A stretch of 64,000 bases of DNA, from assembly GCA_964019695.1 (NCBI GenBank), contig OZ026518.1, positions 75,323,912 through 75,387,911 on the forward strand, given 5' to 3'. This document shows, one piece after another, positions 37,001 to 44,465 of this stretch. The DNA is from Loripinus fragilis. Taxonomy: Eukaryota > Mollusca > Bivalvia > Lucinida > Lucinidae. The position numbers and the translations under genes were made by a program. Numbering within the stretch: the first letter of the stretch is position 1; every line of letters starts with the position of its first letter. Below the pieces are notes generated by a model that saw only the letters and a list, made by a program, of their open reading frames with translations, made no database searches and was not told the DNA's origin.

Positions 37001-39484
37001 TCTCACTCAAACTTACCGATTTCACTTTTAAATAAGCCCACTGTTCTCTTTTCTAATTACAATTCTATATTCTCTTAAGAGTAGATCAACCTGGAAAAAA
37101 GGGATAAAAGGGTTTTGATTACCTGATGAAGCCGTAGACTGACTGACTGAAGGCGTTTTTCGTAATCAATACTAAGGCAGATGTGTCCCACTGTTTTTTT
37201 TTTTTAAAAATGCAGAAGTGCAAGGTTTTGGGTTGATAATCTATTTTAATGCAAGTGTACCCTTTTATTTGCAGCCGTCACAACACAGAAGCCAGTGACA
37301 ACACAGAAGCCAGTAACTACCCAGAAAGGGGAGACAACGAAAGCAGCAGAAGCAAGTGAGTATATCGTAGAGCTAGATGAGCAATGTTTTAGCAAAATCA
37401 TTATTTTCTCCATCAGCTGAGCTGTAACATTTGTTTTGGGTACTCAAAAGAGCTATCTCATTGAGATGGTTATTTTTAGTATCCACAATGTGTGTTTTGA
37501 TTAATAGATGAGAAAAATAACATCTGCAGGAGATTTGTAAAACCCTTTCAGACATGGGTCACAAATGAAGGCCTTTTTTCTTGTCAATATATTTTTTACA
37601 AAAGAAGCTGCTTAGTTCTCGCTTTATCATTTTAAATATGTATGATTATGAAGGGTTTCATAAGATAAATATTACAATATTTGATGCAAAAAAAGGGTCT
37701 TTAATCTAGCATGTCTATTACTATTAGGCTTTCAGAAATTTGACCATTTTGGGGTCCACTATATAATTGCATTATCAAGTATTTAAGTAGTTGAACAGCT
37801 CTTAAAATCTTTCCTAAATTTTCTTTCAGCAACGAAGGCACCAGTTGTTACAACAGGCTCTGGCTATACTATCCTGCCTCCAGAGAACAAGACAGAAAAT
37901 ATACCCAAGGTTCAACCCGAGGGAAGCAGTGGCATTATTGCTGTGATCACATCAGTTATTGTAGCAGTTATTCTTATTGCTCTGTTTATAGTAAGTATTG
38001 AGAAGATATAGCCCTTACCATCCTGAACTCGGATAAATCCTGAATTGAAAGCGCGGTATATCCAGATCTATTAGTTTCCCAGAAGTCAGCTGATCAGGAT
38101 CCACAGTTTTCTTATCTGAAAATTTAAAATACATGCCATTCATTGGAATCCTGCAAGTTATTTTGATGAAATTTGGGATGAGGCCTTATTTAAAAAAGAT
38201 ACTTGTGTTTAGGGTAACTCGACTCTACTTGAATTTACTGGTGAAATCTAGAATTTTTCAGGTTTTCTAGAAAAAAAATATGATTTTATGCATTTTGAAA
38301 GGCAAAATGCCTTTAAAAATGCATAAAATCATAATTTTTCTTGAAAAAAATAATAGAAATATGTGTACCGCTTACCCTACCTAAAATTTTCAGACCCGTT
38401 ACCCAAAAGGCCAAAACATATGTTTTCATTTGGCCCGAGTCTACCTTATTATTGCCACAATAATGCACAAACTAAAATCTCTTGAATTGGCTTAATAAGT
38501 TAAGATCAATTCTTTGTAAAACTGGAATTTGTAAATATACCATGTAGACTGCAGTCACTGCAGAATAATGAATCACATCTTTCAAAAAGCTATTTTCATT
38601 TATATAGGAAGTCTAATAATGGTACTGTTGGGAGGAAATTCTAAAATGTGACTTAAAAATGACAATCAAAACCTGATTGTGTGATGGAAGTTTTGATAGA
38701 ATGCATTTTATTGTATCCGTTTGCCAATACAAACTTTTCTTTCCTCATTTTAGGTTGGCATTTTCGTATTCAGAAGGTGGAGTTCTAAAAACAGAAAAAG
38801 TATGAACTTTGACAATCCAGTTTATAGAAAAACCACTACCACAGATGATCAATGTATGCTAGAAGAAGAGGGACAAATAGATATACCATCATCAGTAAGT
38901 CAGCTTAACACTTTCCTTCTTGAATTTTCATGCTAGGCTCCACCCACTATAAATAATTATAAATAAACTTTTATGTTGGTACATAGAACAAATTGCTTGT
39001 CAGGTCCACTAGTGTAGGATAAAATAACATATTTCCATAAGCAAAAATTATTTTTAGTCAGAACTTGCTGGGCTAAATATTTAAAATCAAGTTAGAGGGT
39101 GTTTATAATATTGGTTTGAAATATCTGACTCATTTTGACTGAACATAACATTAATACTTTGATCATGGTTTACTAATGAAGCTATTGGATCCAATATTCA
39201 ACCTTGATCTGATGGGCTGGCCCAATCCTTTTAACAAGGAAAATGCATAACCCCAGTGTCGTTTAAAAGTTGGGACTTGTCACTGTTTTCAGTGCTAAAT
39301 GTTTACTTGTTTTTTTTTCCCAAGGTAGTAATATCAAGCAGAATGGAAGTCTTTGCTGTTCAATCAATTAATTGGTTTTGTTATGGGCAGGCTTATTTGA
39401 TCTAAGGCTGTGAATAGGGTTCTAAGCTTTTCTCTTTTTTGTTTGTAGCAAATGCAGCCATTAAGAAGAAACGAGGAAGTTTGA
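18958..39484 (+). CDS. VLDLR-like: LDL-receptor family lipoprotein receptor (VLDLR-like), 18 exons
   Basis: Complete gene span. Joined exons: 18958-19039, 19499-19633, 21289-21432, 22301-22414, 22975-23106, 23809-24069, 25099-25218, 25842-25976, 30823-31080, 31672-31843, 33257-33487, 34958-35082, 35449-35730, 36287-36442, 37275-37355, 37830-37990, 38754-38894, 39449-39484. Total 2766 nt, 921 residues, no internal stop, all introns GT/AG. Domain order: signal peptide (1 to ~27), eight class A ligand-binding modules (34-373), EGF-A and EGF-B (379-457), YWTD beta-propeller (about 461-730), EGF-C (740-777), Thr-rich stalk (783 to ~830), transmembrane helix (about 843-869), tail with FDNPVY (882-887). 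Family members bind lipoproteins in Ca-dependent fashion, are internalised through clathrin pits and release ligand in endosomes via the propeller. Eight modules match VLDLR rather than LDLR (seven). The ligand here (lipophorin or vitellogenin-like) is inference. Confidence 0.93.
19499..19633 (+). CDS. VLDLR-like: Receptor exon 2: class A module 1
   Basis: Acceptor TTTCCAG, donor CC|GTGAGT; 135 nt, phase 1 to 1. Residues 28-72 carry six cysteines and the acidic calcium-cage end DKSDEENC. Confidence 0.92.
19640..21280. other. Intron 2 content
   Basis: An inverted pair CATATACTAATCCCGGG / GAGATTAGTATATG lies at 19688-19731, just past the donor. A hairpin at 20940-20980 (GCAGGCACACATGTTG / CAACAATGTGTGCCTGC) starts a repeat to about 21120. 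The rest is featureless. Confidence 0.5.
21289..21432 (+). CDS. VLDLR-like: Receptor exon 3: class A module 2, long loop
   Basis: Acceptor TGTCTAG, donor G|GTAGGT; 144 nt, phase 1 to 1. Residues 73-120. The loop between Cys2 and Cys3 has an insertion ([11 protein letters not shown]) absent from the sister modules. It ends [11 protein letters not shown]. Confidence 0.9.
21855..22025 (-). mobile_element. Second tRNA-derived SINE-like fragment (intron 3)
   Basis: Read on the minus strand, a head-like GTAGAGTGCTTGACTCAAGA leads to a B-box-like GGGTTTGAGCC and ends in TTTGTAACTGAAAGATTG. Part of its other end recurs at about 56135-56175 (CGTCCCATCAACAATCTTTC). It is distinct from the main SINE family. 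Confidence 0.5.
22301..22414 (+). CDS. VLDLR-like: Receptor exon 4: class A module 3
   Basis: 114 nt, phase 1 to 1; residues 121-158, ending VDGKDEENC. The acceptor region is duplicated: TCAGCTTTACAAACCTGC at 22271-22288 precedes the used CCAGCTTTACGAACCTGC at 22297-22314. Use of the upstream AG would add 26 nt and shift the frame. Confidence 0.9.
22688..22770. repeat. Hairpin family H3 in intron 4
   Basis: AACAGTGTAGATCCAGATCA and its near-complement TGATCAGGATCCACACT. Similar units occur at 38075-38120, 56575-56660, 56947-57020 (a near-perfect palindrome), 62320-62440, 62575-62640 and 63875-63930. Confidence 0.55.
22975..23106 (+). CDS. VLDLR-like: Receptor exon 5: class A module 4
   Basis: Acceptor TTGCAG, donor A|GTAAGT; 132 nt, phase 1 to 1. 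Residues 159-202; six Cys, WYCDGDQDC and DGSDERDC, a canonical calcium site. Confidence 0.92.
23675..23765 (+). repeat. Hairpin family H0, diverged copy (intron 5)
   Basis: CCATATGTTGTGGGTGCTCA-AAAGAACC then GCGTTTTTTAGCACCC. A decayed version of the hairpin at 24126-24240. Confidence 0.5.
23809..24069 (+). CDS. VLDLR-like: Receptor exon 6: class A modules 5 and 6
   Basis: 261 nt encode two modules joined by a short linker ([11 protein letters not shown], 243-253). The module 5 end is DHSDERDC and module 6 runs to DGSDEGDH. Its sixth cysteine (residue 290) is split: the exon gives T and the next exon gives GT. The donor is CATT|GTAAGT. Confidence 0.92.
24126..24240 (+). mobile_element. Hairpin family H0 (intron 6), intact
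   Basis: A perfect stem CTCAAAAGAACCGTCTCA / TGAGACGGTTCTTTTGAG lies within longer imperfect arms (TTTTCTTACCCATCAG-like to GAGAAATAAGAAA). Typical 3' context: TGGTACGCACTCTTTAAAG. The best preserved of about 13 copies. Confidence 0.75.
24605..24840. mobile_element. TIR element with 35-bp ends (intron 6)
   Basis: AAATGAAATGTATGTGTGGT...CCTGTTGCC at the left is matched by GGCAACAGGAACCACACATA...TTTCATTTAGGCC at the right. CCTACCTACCCTAA words lie inside next to each end. Non-coding. Confidence 0.7.
25099..25218 (+). CDS. VLDLR-like: Receptor exon 7: class A module 7
   Basis: Acceptor TTTTCAG, donor CA|GTAAGT; 120 nt, phase 1 to 1. Residues 290-329; starts by completing Cys290 and ends ADHSDEVNC. 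Confidence 0.92.
25281..25725 (+). mobile_element. H0 hairpin element split by a SINE (intron 7)
   Basis: The left portion 25281-25317 (AATATTTTCTTACCCATAAC...ACATATGTTTTT) and right portion 25624-25725 (ATATGTTTTGGGTGC...GGTTGAGAAAT) together make one H0 copy. The SINE at 25318-25623 sits at the ATATGTTTT site. Confidence 0.8.
25318..25623 (+). mobile_element. tRNA-derived SINE, copy 3 (nested)
   Basis: Head GGACTGGGCCGCGTAGTGCA, B box GCGTTCGATCCC, (AAAC)n tail. The flanks ATATGTTTTT (25308-25317) and ATATGTTTTG (25624-25633) are the target-site duplication. A short body deletion is seen after GATTGATTATGAAA relative to copies 1 and 4. Confidence 0.88.
25842..25976 (+). CDS. VLDLR-like: Receptor exon 8: class A module 8, atypical acidic end
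   Basis: Acceptor TTTACAG, donor AAC|GTAAGT; 135 nt, phase 1 to 1. Residues 330-374 with six Cys. The calcium-cage segment reads [12 protein letters not shown] instead of the usual C-x-D-x-S-D-E, so calcium binding may be altered. Confidence 0.9.
26391..26500 (+). repeat. Hairpin family H0 (intron 8)
   Basis: AAGAACCACGGCATTGAGACGGTTCTT: one arm has substitutions. Flanks are as in the other copies. Confidence 0.6.
27116..27900. mobile_element. 785-bp TIR transposon (intron 8)
   Basis: Terminal inverted repeats of ~120 bp: TAAACTCCAGCTGTTAAGTT at the left, AACTTAACGGCTGGAGTTTA at the right. Both carry AAAATTGAAGACAAAAAAGT and CATCGCGAACACATTTTGC in mirrored order. The ends permit a TA duplication (Tc1/mariner-like), but this is not decisive. 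No transposase was recognised in the interior, so it is non-autonomous. Confidence 0.8.
28159..28409 (+). mobile_element. Hairpin element H1 (intron 8)
   Basis: Ends GGCCCCAAGGTT and AACCTCAGGACC; central ATGCCAACAATTGTTGGCAT. Full length. Confidence 0.7.
28410..29464. other. Intron 8, mixed repeat remnants
   Basis: A partial H1-like piece at about 28765-28870 (CTTTTCATGCTCAACTCAAC) and an imperfect foldback at 28925-29185 (GGGGACAAAAAT ... ATTTTTGTCCCC), with CACTCGTCCTGC / GCAGGACGAGTG words. No exon-like sequence. Confidence 0.45.
29465..29575 (+). repeat. Hairpin family H0 (intron 8, second copy)
   Basis: GGGTGCTCAAAAGAACTGTC and GACGCACGGTTCTTTTTGAG, with a 4-base insertion in the right arm. 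Confidence 0.6.
30361..30743. mobile_element. TIR element with CAGGGGCG ends (intron 8)
   Basis: Starts CAGGGGCGTGCCTGCG and ends CAGACACGCCCTTG. TGCGTACTTTA words lie near both ends. CAGGG-type termini are typical of hAT superfamily elements, but only ACTAT is repeated at the flanks, not a clear 8-bp duplication. No transposase. Confidence 0.55.
30823..31080 (+). CDS. VLDLR-like: Receptor exon 9: EGF-A and EGF-B
   Basis: Acceptor TTTCAG, donor CAAG|GTATAG; 258 nt, phase 1 to 1. EGF-A spans residues 379-418, with a long Cys3-Cys4 loop holding an NHT glycosylation sequon (395). EGF-B spans 424-457, preceded by DINEC with NTEGSYKC, a calcium-binding EGF signature. In vertebrate LDLR these two modules have separate exons. 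Confidence 0.92.
31190..31275 (+). repeat. Hairpin family H0 (intron 9), diverged
   Basis: GGTGCTCAAAAGAACCATTT / AAACG-TTTTTTTTTGAGCACC retains the stem. Confidence 0.55.
31672..31843 (+). CDS. VLDLR-like: Receptor exon 10: propeller start
   Basis: 172 nt, phase 1 to 2. Contains [11 protein letters not shown], then [15 protein letters not shown], the first propeller blades. The donor is ACAG|GTATTT. Confidence 0.9.
31940..32160. mobile_element. TIR element H5 (intron 10)
   Basis: Ends CATGGGTGAAAATTTTCAGG and GAACTTTCACCCATG. It contains an inner hairpin of GAGGCTGACTTTCCAT-type sequence. Related copies: 43355-43573 and 46596-46842. Confidence 0.65.
32426..32994. mobile_element. TIR element with TTAGGCCAAAA ends (intron 10)
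   Basis: TTAGGCCAAAAA...GTGTGTTTACG at the left and TAGTAAACACAC...TTTTGGCCTTA at the right. The interior has GACCGACCCTG and GACCTACCCTG words. A 66-codon frame inside has no recognisable domain. Confidence 0.65.
33000..33140. repeat. Hairpin-containing repeat (intron 10)
   Basis: GCAAACAGTGAAGACCCTGA and GGGTCTGCAGTTTGC are mirrored around AACTGCAGCATAATGCTGC. It is similar in plan to 48535-48602 and 21045-21115. Confidence 0.5.
33257..33487 (+). CDS. VLDLR-like: Receptor exon 11: YWTD propeller
   Basis: 231 nt, phase 2 to 2. [17 protein letters not shown] and [13 protein letters not shown] are hallmark propeller segments. Acceptor TTTTTTCAG, donor GG|GTAAGT. Confidence 0.92.
33870..34010. 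repeat. Family H4 (intron 11)
   Basis: GGTCACGACATGAGATTTCC ... GATCAGCATGCGCATATGCA ... TTTGGTAGTCG. The unit GATCAGACTGCGCGTATGCG recurs at 35880-36080, 42480-42545, 50060-50170, 51025-51120, 51635-51740, 53290-53385 and 53770-53890. Confidence 0.55.
34406..34832. mobile_element. TIR element H6 (intron 11)
   Basis: AGGCCAAATAAAAAA and GGTAACCTGACCCTACCTAA at the left; TTCTTTTGGCCTTA at the right. Inner inverted segments (TTTGAAAGGCGAACTACC-type). Related copies at 38180-38412 (intron 16) and 63089-63395. Confidence 0.65.
34958..35082 (+). CDS. VLDLR-like: Receptor exon 12: YWTD propeller
   Basis: 125 nt, phase 2 to 1. [20 protein letters not shown] and WPNGLTI match the family's propeller consensus closely. 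Acceptor TTACAG, donor TTG|GTGAGT. Confidence 0.92.
35449..35730 (+). CDS. VLDLR-like: Receptor exon 13: propeller end
   Basis: 282 nt, phase 1 to 1. [20 protein letters not shown], then [17 protein letters not shown]. Completes the propeller at about residue 730. Confidence 0.92.
36287..36442 (+). CDS. VLDLR-like: Receptor exon 14: EGF-C
   Basis: 156 nt, phase 1 to 1. Residues 731-782; CEHLCLP and [16 protein letters not shown] match the post-propeller EGF module. An NAT sequon lies at 735. Confidence 0.9.
36468..36980. mobile_element. TIR element H7, copy 1 (intron 14)
   Basis: AGTAAAACCCGTCTTAAGCG at the left and GCTTAAGACTGGTTTTACTG at the right are near-complementary. A shorter internally deleted copy lies at 40089-40273. 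Confidence 0.75.
37275..37355 (+). CDS. VLDLR-like: Receptor exon 15: Thr-rich stalk with VTTQKP repeats
   Basis: 81 nt, phase 1 to 1. Three near-identical 18-nt units encode [12 protein letters not shown] and VTTQKG, followed by ETTKAAEA. This corresponds to the O-glycosylated domain, much shorter than in vertebrate LDLR. Confidence 0.88.
37401..37520 (+). repeat. Hairpin family H0 (intron 15)
   Basis: GGTACTCAAAAGAGCTATCT / TGAGATGGTTATTTTTAGTA; both arms diverged but pairable. Confidence 0.55.
37830..37990 (+). CDS. VLDLR-like: Receptor exon 16: stalk and transmembrane helix
   Basis: 161 nt, phase 1 to 0. The rest of the stalk (NKT sequon) precedes [20 protein letters not shown], the hydrophobic membrane segment. 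The donor is TTTATA|GTAAGT. Confidence 0.9.
38180..38412. mobile_element. TIR element H6 (intron 16)
   Basis: Starts GAGGCCTTATTTAAAA, has ATTTACTGGTGAAATCTAG, and ends CCCAAAAGGCC. The inner arms GAAAGGCAAAATGCCTTT are palindromic. Confidence 0.6.
38754..38894 (+). CDS. VLDLR-like: Receptor exon 17: cytoplasmic tail with FDNPVY
   Basis: 141 nt, phase 0 to 0. The end of the helix (VGIFVF), a basic stop-transfer RRW, then [12 protein letters not shown] at 880-891. This is the NPxY signal read by PTB-domain adaptors for clathrin internalisation. An acidic stretch, EEEGQID, follows. Confidence 0.93.
39449..39484 (+). CDS. VLDLR-like: Receptor exon 18: last 11 codons and stop
   Basis: Acceptor [18 protein letters not shown] then TGA. 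It is short, but the acceptor and phase 0 match the preceding donor. A skipped version would change only the C-terminus. Confidence 0.8.
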   Translation, partial: QMQPLRRNEEV

Positions 39485-41159
39485 TGGAGAATTCCAGTTT
39501 GATGTTGTGATCTGTGATTTCGTAATAGTTTTTAGAACAAAATGTCACCCAAACATCATGTGACACTAAAAAAGGATTCTAAGTTTATAACATCTAAATC
39601 CTACCAAAGATCTGATAGGTTATATTTTGTCCAGTTTTCATCGAACTTAGCTGTAGGTGATACACAGCTTTACCATTGATCATTCTATTATTCGGATATG
39701 GCTATTTTACGGGTCATCAGATCTTGTAAAATCCTGCTCAAGCTGGTGGTCCATAGGATGTGACTGGAAGAAGGAGAAGGGAGGATGATTGTGCTCTCCG
39801 GCTGGGTAACGCTGAACACAAGGAAAGACGGGTAGTTTCACTCAGTAGGCCTGATGTAATGGGTCTAGAAGAGCGAACAATTTGAGCATAGAAGTCTGGT
39901 TATGCTTGTATCTCTGCTGTCAAAATATATGATCTGGAGACATTTATTTTGAGTACCCTCGATATATTTTTGGTTGAGGTAAAGTGCTTATGAATAGGGA
40001 TTTTCCTTGTATGTGTGTTTACTTCAAGCAAGCTAATTTTGCATTAGACAGATGCTTGCTCACTGCTCAGTGAGGTTTAACTGAAATGTACAGTAAAACC
40101 TGTCTTAAGTGGCCACTCAAAATGAAGACCAAAATTGGTTTTCAGGACCCAGTATCACTCAATGCAGGTCAAAAGTACTGCAAACCTTTCGAACCTTCAT
40201 AAAGCTAACATTTGTCATTAAGATCTTTGTTTTGTCTATTTTTGAGTGGCCGCTTAAGACGGATTTTACTGTATTGAATCACAAATTTTACTAAGGAAAA
40301 TCCCTGCAGAAATACGCTCTTTATCCCTGCTGACATGCTGCTCCTTACAAGAGGACTGGGTAGTGGGTAACATTTCTGGAAAATAGTAGCCTAGCAGCAG
40401 CCAGATTGTTCAGGACTTGATACTGGTATAAGAGACAATAATCTGGTAATAACTGAACTTCTATCGACCCATTCTGTCATTATCCATCTGGTCAGATAGG
40501 CCATATTTCACATTCCTAGGAACTTATCAAATTCCCTGTGCCAAGAATCTACTCTAGTGTAAATTAAACATGGGACTTCATAGAGTTTAGATTAATAGGC
40601 TCACTTTCATGATGACATGTTGATAGTGCTTACCGGTAAGATAGTTAGTTGTACGAGGACGCTTAAAGCGGGGAGTTGAACAAACATCAATTGTCATCTC
40701 TTAAGTTATTGTGCAATCATCATTTGTTATACGTTCTTGTATATATTCTGTGTAATTCAAAATGCAGTTCTGCCAATTAGTTTTGAATGTCTGTTCCTTG
40801 TAATTGATTGTAGCTCAAGATTAACCCAAGTTTTGAGCACATAATTCAGGCATCCAGCCTCCAGGTAGGGAGTAATTCCAAATTAAAGTTACCCTGAACA
40901 GAGCATGGTTACCCTAAATCAGTTCCAGTTACTGTTTGCACAATAATACCTGCAAAAATTGCAATATTCCTTGTCATTTAAAATGCACATTCCATAGATG
41001 GAATAGCAAAGACTGAGTGGACTGCAGGTCTGCAGGCTTATGACTTTTTTGCCTTTCCATTTGCAGTTGATGACTACAGATTAATGACCTGGCAGAACTG
41101 CATTGACCGTACAACTCTACTCCAGATAAACAAAAAAAAAAACCGCACAAAACATCAGG
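39485..41159 (+). other. 3' UTR / downstream flank of the receptor gene
   Basis: Non-coding. The H7 copy at 40089-40273 lies here. No clear AATAAA was seen soon after the stop, so the transcript end cannot be placed; an ATTAAA lies near 40564. Confidence 0.4.
40089..40273. mobile_element. TIR element H7, copy 2
   Basis: TACAGTAAAACCTGTCTTAA at the left, TTAAGACGGATTTTACTGTA at the right. 185 bp versus ~510 bp for the intron 14 copy; it lacks the middle. Confidence 0.75.
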
Positions 41160-41294
41160 CATTTTTTACCCATCAGTTTTAACATATGTTTTGGGTGCTC
41201 AAAAGAACTGTCTCATTGAGACGGTTCTTTTGAGTATCAGAAACATATGTTTTGGTTGAGAAATAACAAAATTAATTTTTTGGTACATACTCTT
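41160..41294 (+). mobile_element. Hairpin family H0, intact
   Basis: TTTTGGGTGCTCAAAAGAAC, TGTCTCATTGAGACGGTTCT, then TTTGGTTGAGAAATAAC. A second decayed copy follows at 41396-41500. Confidence 0.7.
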
Positions 41295-41499
41295 TAACTA
41301 AAGTCCTGATTGGACATTAAATTTTTTTCTATTTATGCAACCAACGTATATGTCTAGATGTTAGCAAAAATGTGCGAAAAGAAAAAAATATATGATTTTC
41401 TTATTCTCAAATCCGAACATGTTTTAGGTGCTCAATGACACGGTAACAGGTTCTTTTGAGTACCCACAACATCGGTTTTAGTCTAGAAAAAAATACACA

Positions 41500-42345
41500 C
41501 TTTAATGTGGGGGCATGGCCAGTGATCTTTTTTGTCAGTAAAAACATTTTGGGAAATATGGCCATCCTAAGTGTTACAGGGTTAACTGGAGCTCTGTTGT
41601 CAGTATAATTGTGTCAATTTGTGTGTGTTGAATCATGCAAACATGATCGTTGTTAATATAGTTACATATTACAAACTTCTCTAAAATTATGTTATGATAG
41701 TTTTCAAATGCCATTTTTTTACTAGCACTAATATTCCATACATTATTTATTTTAAACAGCTTATTTATCATCAACTTATTTTCACTAACTGCCATTTATA
41801 GTAGATACATATAATATACTCAAAATCTCAAAAGCACATGAAAACTAGCATAGAGCAGCTGCAGTTTATAGATCTGTTGAAGGATTATCCCCCTTCTAAT
41901 TTCATGTTCCTAATTTCGTACCATATTTTTTTACATCCTTTAACATGTTCAAATTCATAAATTGAAATGTAACTAATTTCATTTAAAAAAGTTATGTCTG
42001 TTTTAAAAGATTTTTATCATTTGTGGACAATATGAAATATCACATTGTTTTCTAAAGAAATTTTGTGAGTTCTCAAAAAAAATCTACCTTCCCTGTTAGA
42101 TTAATTTATTTATCATGTATGGAAGTCTTTACATATCATTATAAATCCTTGTATTTACCATCAATTCCTCAGTCTATGTTTAAGTTTGTTGTACATATTT
42201 TCACTTTTTTTTTCTAAGGAAGCATTTACAGCTGAGCTTTTGAGCACCCACATGAGAAACTGCTGCAAAACAATGGACTGCTTCCAAATACTCACCTGAA
42301 ACTGACAGACATCACAAGTAGTTCAGGCAAATCATCAAATATATG
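41500..42345. other. Gene-free AT-rich stretch
   Basis: Nothing recognised. Confidence 0.45.
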
Positions 42346-42591
42346 GGCCTCGTCGCGAGAAAACCTGTCTTCGGGGTTTCCGACAAAGCGAGATTCAAAC
42401 CAGTCTACTCAGCTACAGAGACTAGCTAGAAAATTGCGACTTCAGCTGTAGCAAGGGTGTATATGATACTTCTCACAAAGCGAATAACAAAGGCGCTGAT
42501 CAGACTGCGCGGATGCGCAGGCTGGTCTGCGCCTGTGTTGTTCGCAAACCCCCCGAAGACAGGTTTTCTCACGTCGAGGCCCAAATTTGTT
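42346..42591. mobile_element. TIR element H8 (CGAGAAAACCTGTCTTCGG ends)
   Basis: GGGCCTCGTCGCGAGAAAAC at the left; CCCCGAAGACAGGTTTTCTC then ACGTCGAGGCCC at the right. The arms are about 35 bp. An H4-type unit (CTGATCAGACTGCGCGGATG) sits inside. A related element lies at 57380-57640. Confidence 0.7.
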
Positions 42592-42780
42592 TATGCAGTG
42601 CATGGATTTGGCTGTTGTCTATTGCAATATTTTCTCGGGTGCTCTGTTGTAGATAGTTCTTATGTTTTTATCTATCTCTCTCTTTAGAAATCTCTCAAAC
42701 TTGCTGTTACTGCCGTATTAATGAGTGTGAGGATATATCTACCCTTTTTTATTGGGACAATTTTTGTGTAAAAACACGGG

Positions 42781-42950
42781 TTTAGGTAAACAAAAATTTT
42801 CAGAGTACAATTGTAAATATTTTCTTACCCATCATTCTTAACATATGTTTTGGATGCTCTAAACAACTGTCTCATTGAGACGGTTCTTTTGAGTAACCAC
42901 AACATATGTTTGGGTTGAGAAATAAGAAAATTAATTTTTTGTTACACACT
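42781..42950 (+). repeat. Hairpin family H0
   Basis: GATGCTCTAAACAACTGTCT / TGAGACGGTTCTTTTGAG; the left arm is diverged. Confidence 0.6.
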
Positions 42951-43354
42951 TTCTAAAACTAAAGGCCTGGTATTAAATCAGACTGTTGGTTTGAATTAAG
43001 AGCAAGAAAACCTCGAAAGGCAGTTTATGCATATATCTTCTTGGTAAAGACCGTCAGTTGCCCTGATAAATCTTGAGATCTATCAGGCATATTGGAAAAT
43101 TAAAAACTAAAGTCTCCTATGACAAGTACATTCACATTTTTGGCCAGGTCTTCTGTACTCAAAAACTTTACCCCCCAAAAAATAGGCTGTCCAAATATTG
43201 AGGGTGCATGTAGCTAATTCTGGCATATTGTTTCTCCATCCAAACATACAATGTGGGTATTCAACACCTTCCTGGCATGAATGATTTGCATACACACAGC
43301 GTATGTCTTTTTAGTGAGAAATAACATGCTTCAGAAATCAAGCACTTTATGGAC

Positions 43355-43573
43355 ATATGGGTGAAAGGTTTTCACACTGATTCCTGAATTCAGGATTTTG
43401 GGGCTGACTTTCTGTGGAAAGTCAGCCCCAAAATCCTAAATTCAGGCATAATCTTAATTCCATAATCCTGGATTTGAGCTGTAAGGACAGTAATGACAGT
43501 TACTCCTAAATCAGCCATAAATATTACAAACATGTAATGATTAAGGATTAGGATTTCACGACTTTCACCCATG
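43355..43573. mobile_element. TIR element H5
   Basis: Ends CATATGGGTGAAAGG and CTTTCACCCATG. The inner perfect hairpin is GGGGCTGACTTTC / GAAAGTCAGCCCC. Confidence 0.65.
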
Positions 43574-43579
43574 TGGCCA

Positions 43580-44280
43580 GACTTAAATTTTTTTGTTTAG
43601 GGTTGTGTGGTTGGGTACCAGTCTGTATGTAGCGCATACTGCTGGTTTTCAGTATTGGCTACAAATGGGTCTGTTTATGTACAGTTGAAATATCAGCCCT
43701 AATGGTAGATCCATTGTAAGGGAGTGTGAATGATGGTGTGGGGAAGAGGGCAGGTGGGGTTTGTCGGGGACAGCAGACAAGTGGACTTGATGCTCATAAC
43801 CAGGTCAGAAGTAATTCTGGGCTTGCAGGAGCAGTTTTCCCTTGGATCATGAGTTAAGAGTTCACTCTGCTGCTGTAGATGTTTGAGCTGCGAACTGAAA
43901 TCCGGTCTTTGGGAAAAGTCAGTTGGGCATGGTTGAGCTAAAGAGTTTGCTAACTGAAGTTTTGATAAAAAATAACAGGTTTCGATATCTGAAAGTAACG
44001 ATATATGGGCTGATCATATACTAAATGTCATGATATGGGCTGATCATGGACAATTGGCATATTTTCGAAGACCTGTTTTCTAACGCAGTTCATGAAGGTC
44101 ATATCCTGTTGATACAGTCTTTAGGGCAATATTAGAAAAGCTTAAGTACGTAAGTGCCCTGAAGACTGCTTTTACAGTACATGGCTGATATAACTTGTAT
44201 ATAATAATTTTTTATGTGTTCATAGGAGCATAATGTGATACCGTGACAGTTGTGAGCTGCTATTGTTGATTTATTTTGCC
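43580..44280. other. Gene-free stretch
   Basis: No exon or family recognised; a GATATGGGCTGATCAT word is repeated near 44005 and 44033. Confidence 0.4.
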
Positions 44281-44288
44281 AGAAGGCT

Positions 44289-44465
44289 TAGGTTTAGATA
44301 AACACAATTTTTTGAGCGTAAAATTGTAAATATTTTCTTACCCATCAGTTTTAACGTATGTTTTGGGTGCTCAAAAGAACCGTCTCATTGAGACTGTTCT
44401 TTTGAGTACCCACAACATATGTTTCGCTTGAGAAATAAGAAAATTATTTCTTTTGGTATGCACTC
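44289..44465 (+). mobile_element. Hairpin family H0, intact
   Basis: Full-length copy: TTTAGATAAACA lead, GTGCTCAAAAGAACCGTCTC / GAGACTGTTCTTTTGAGTAC stem, GAGAAATAAGAAAATTATTT trail. A decayed copy follows at 44860-44950. Confidence 0.7.
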
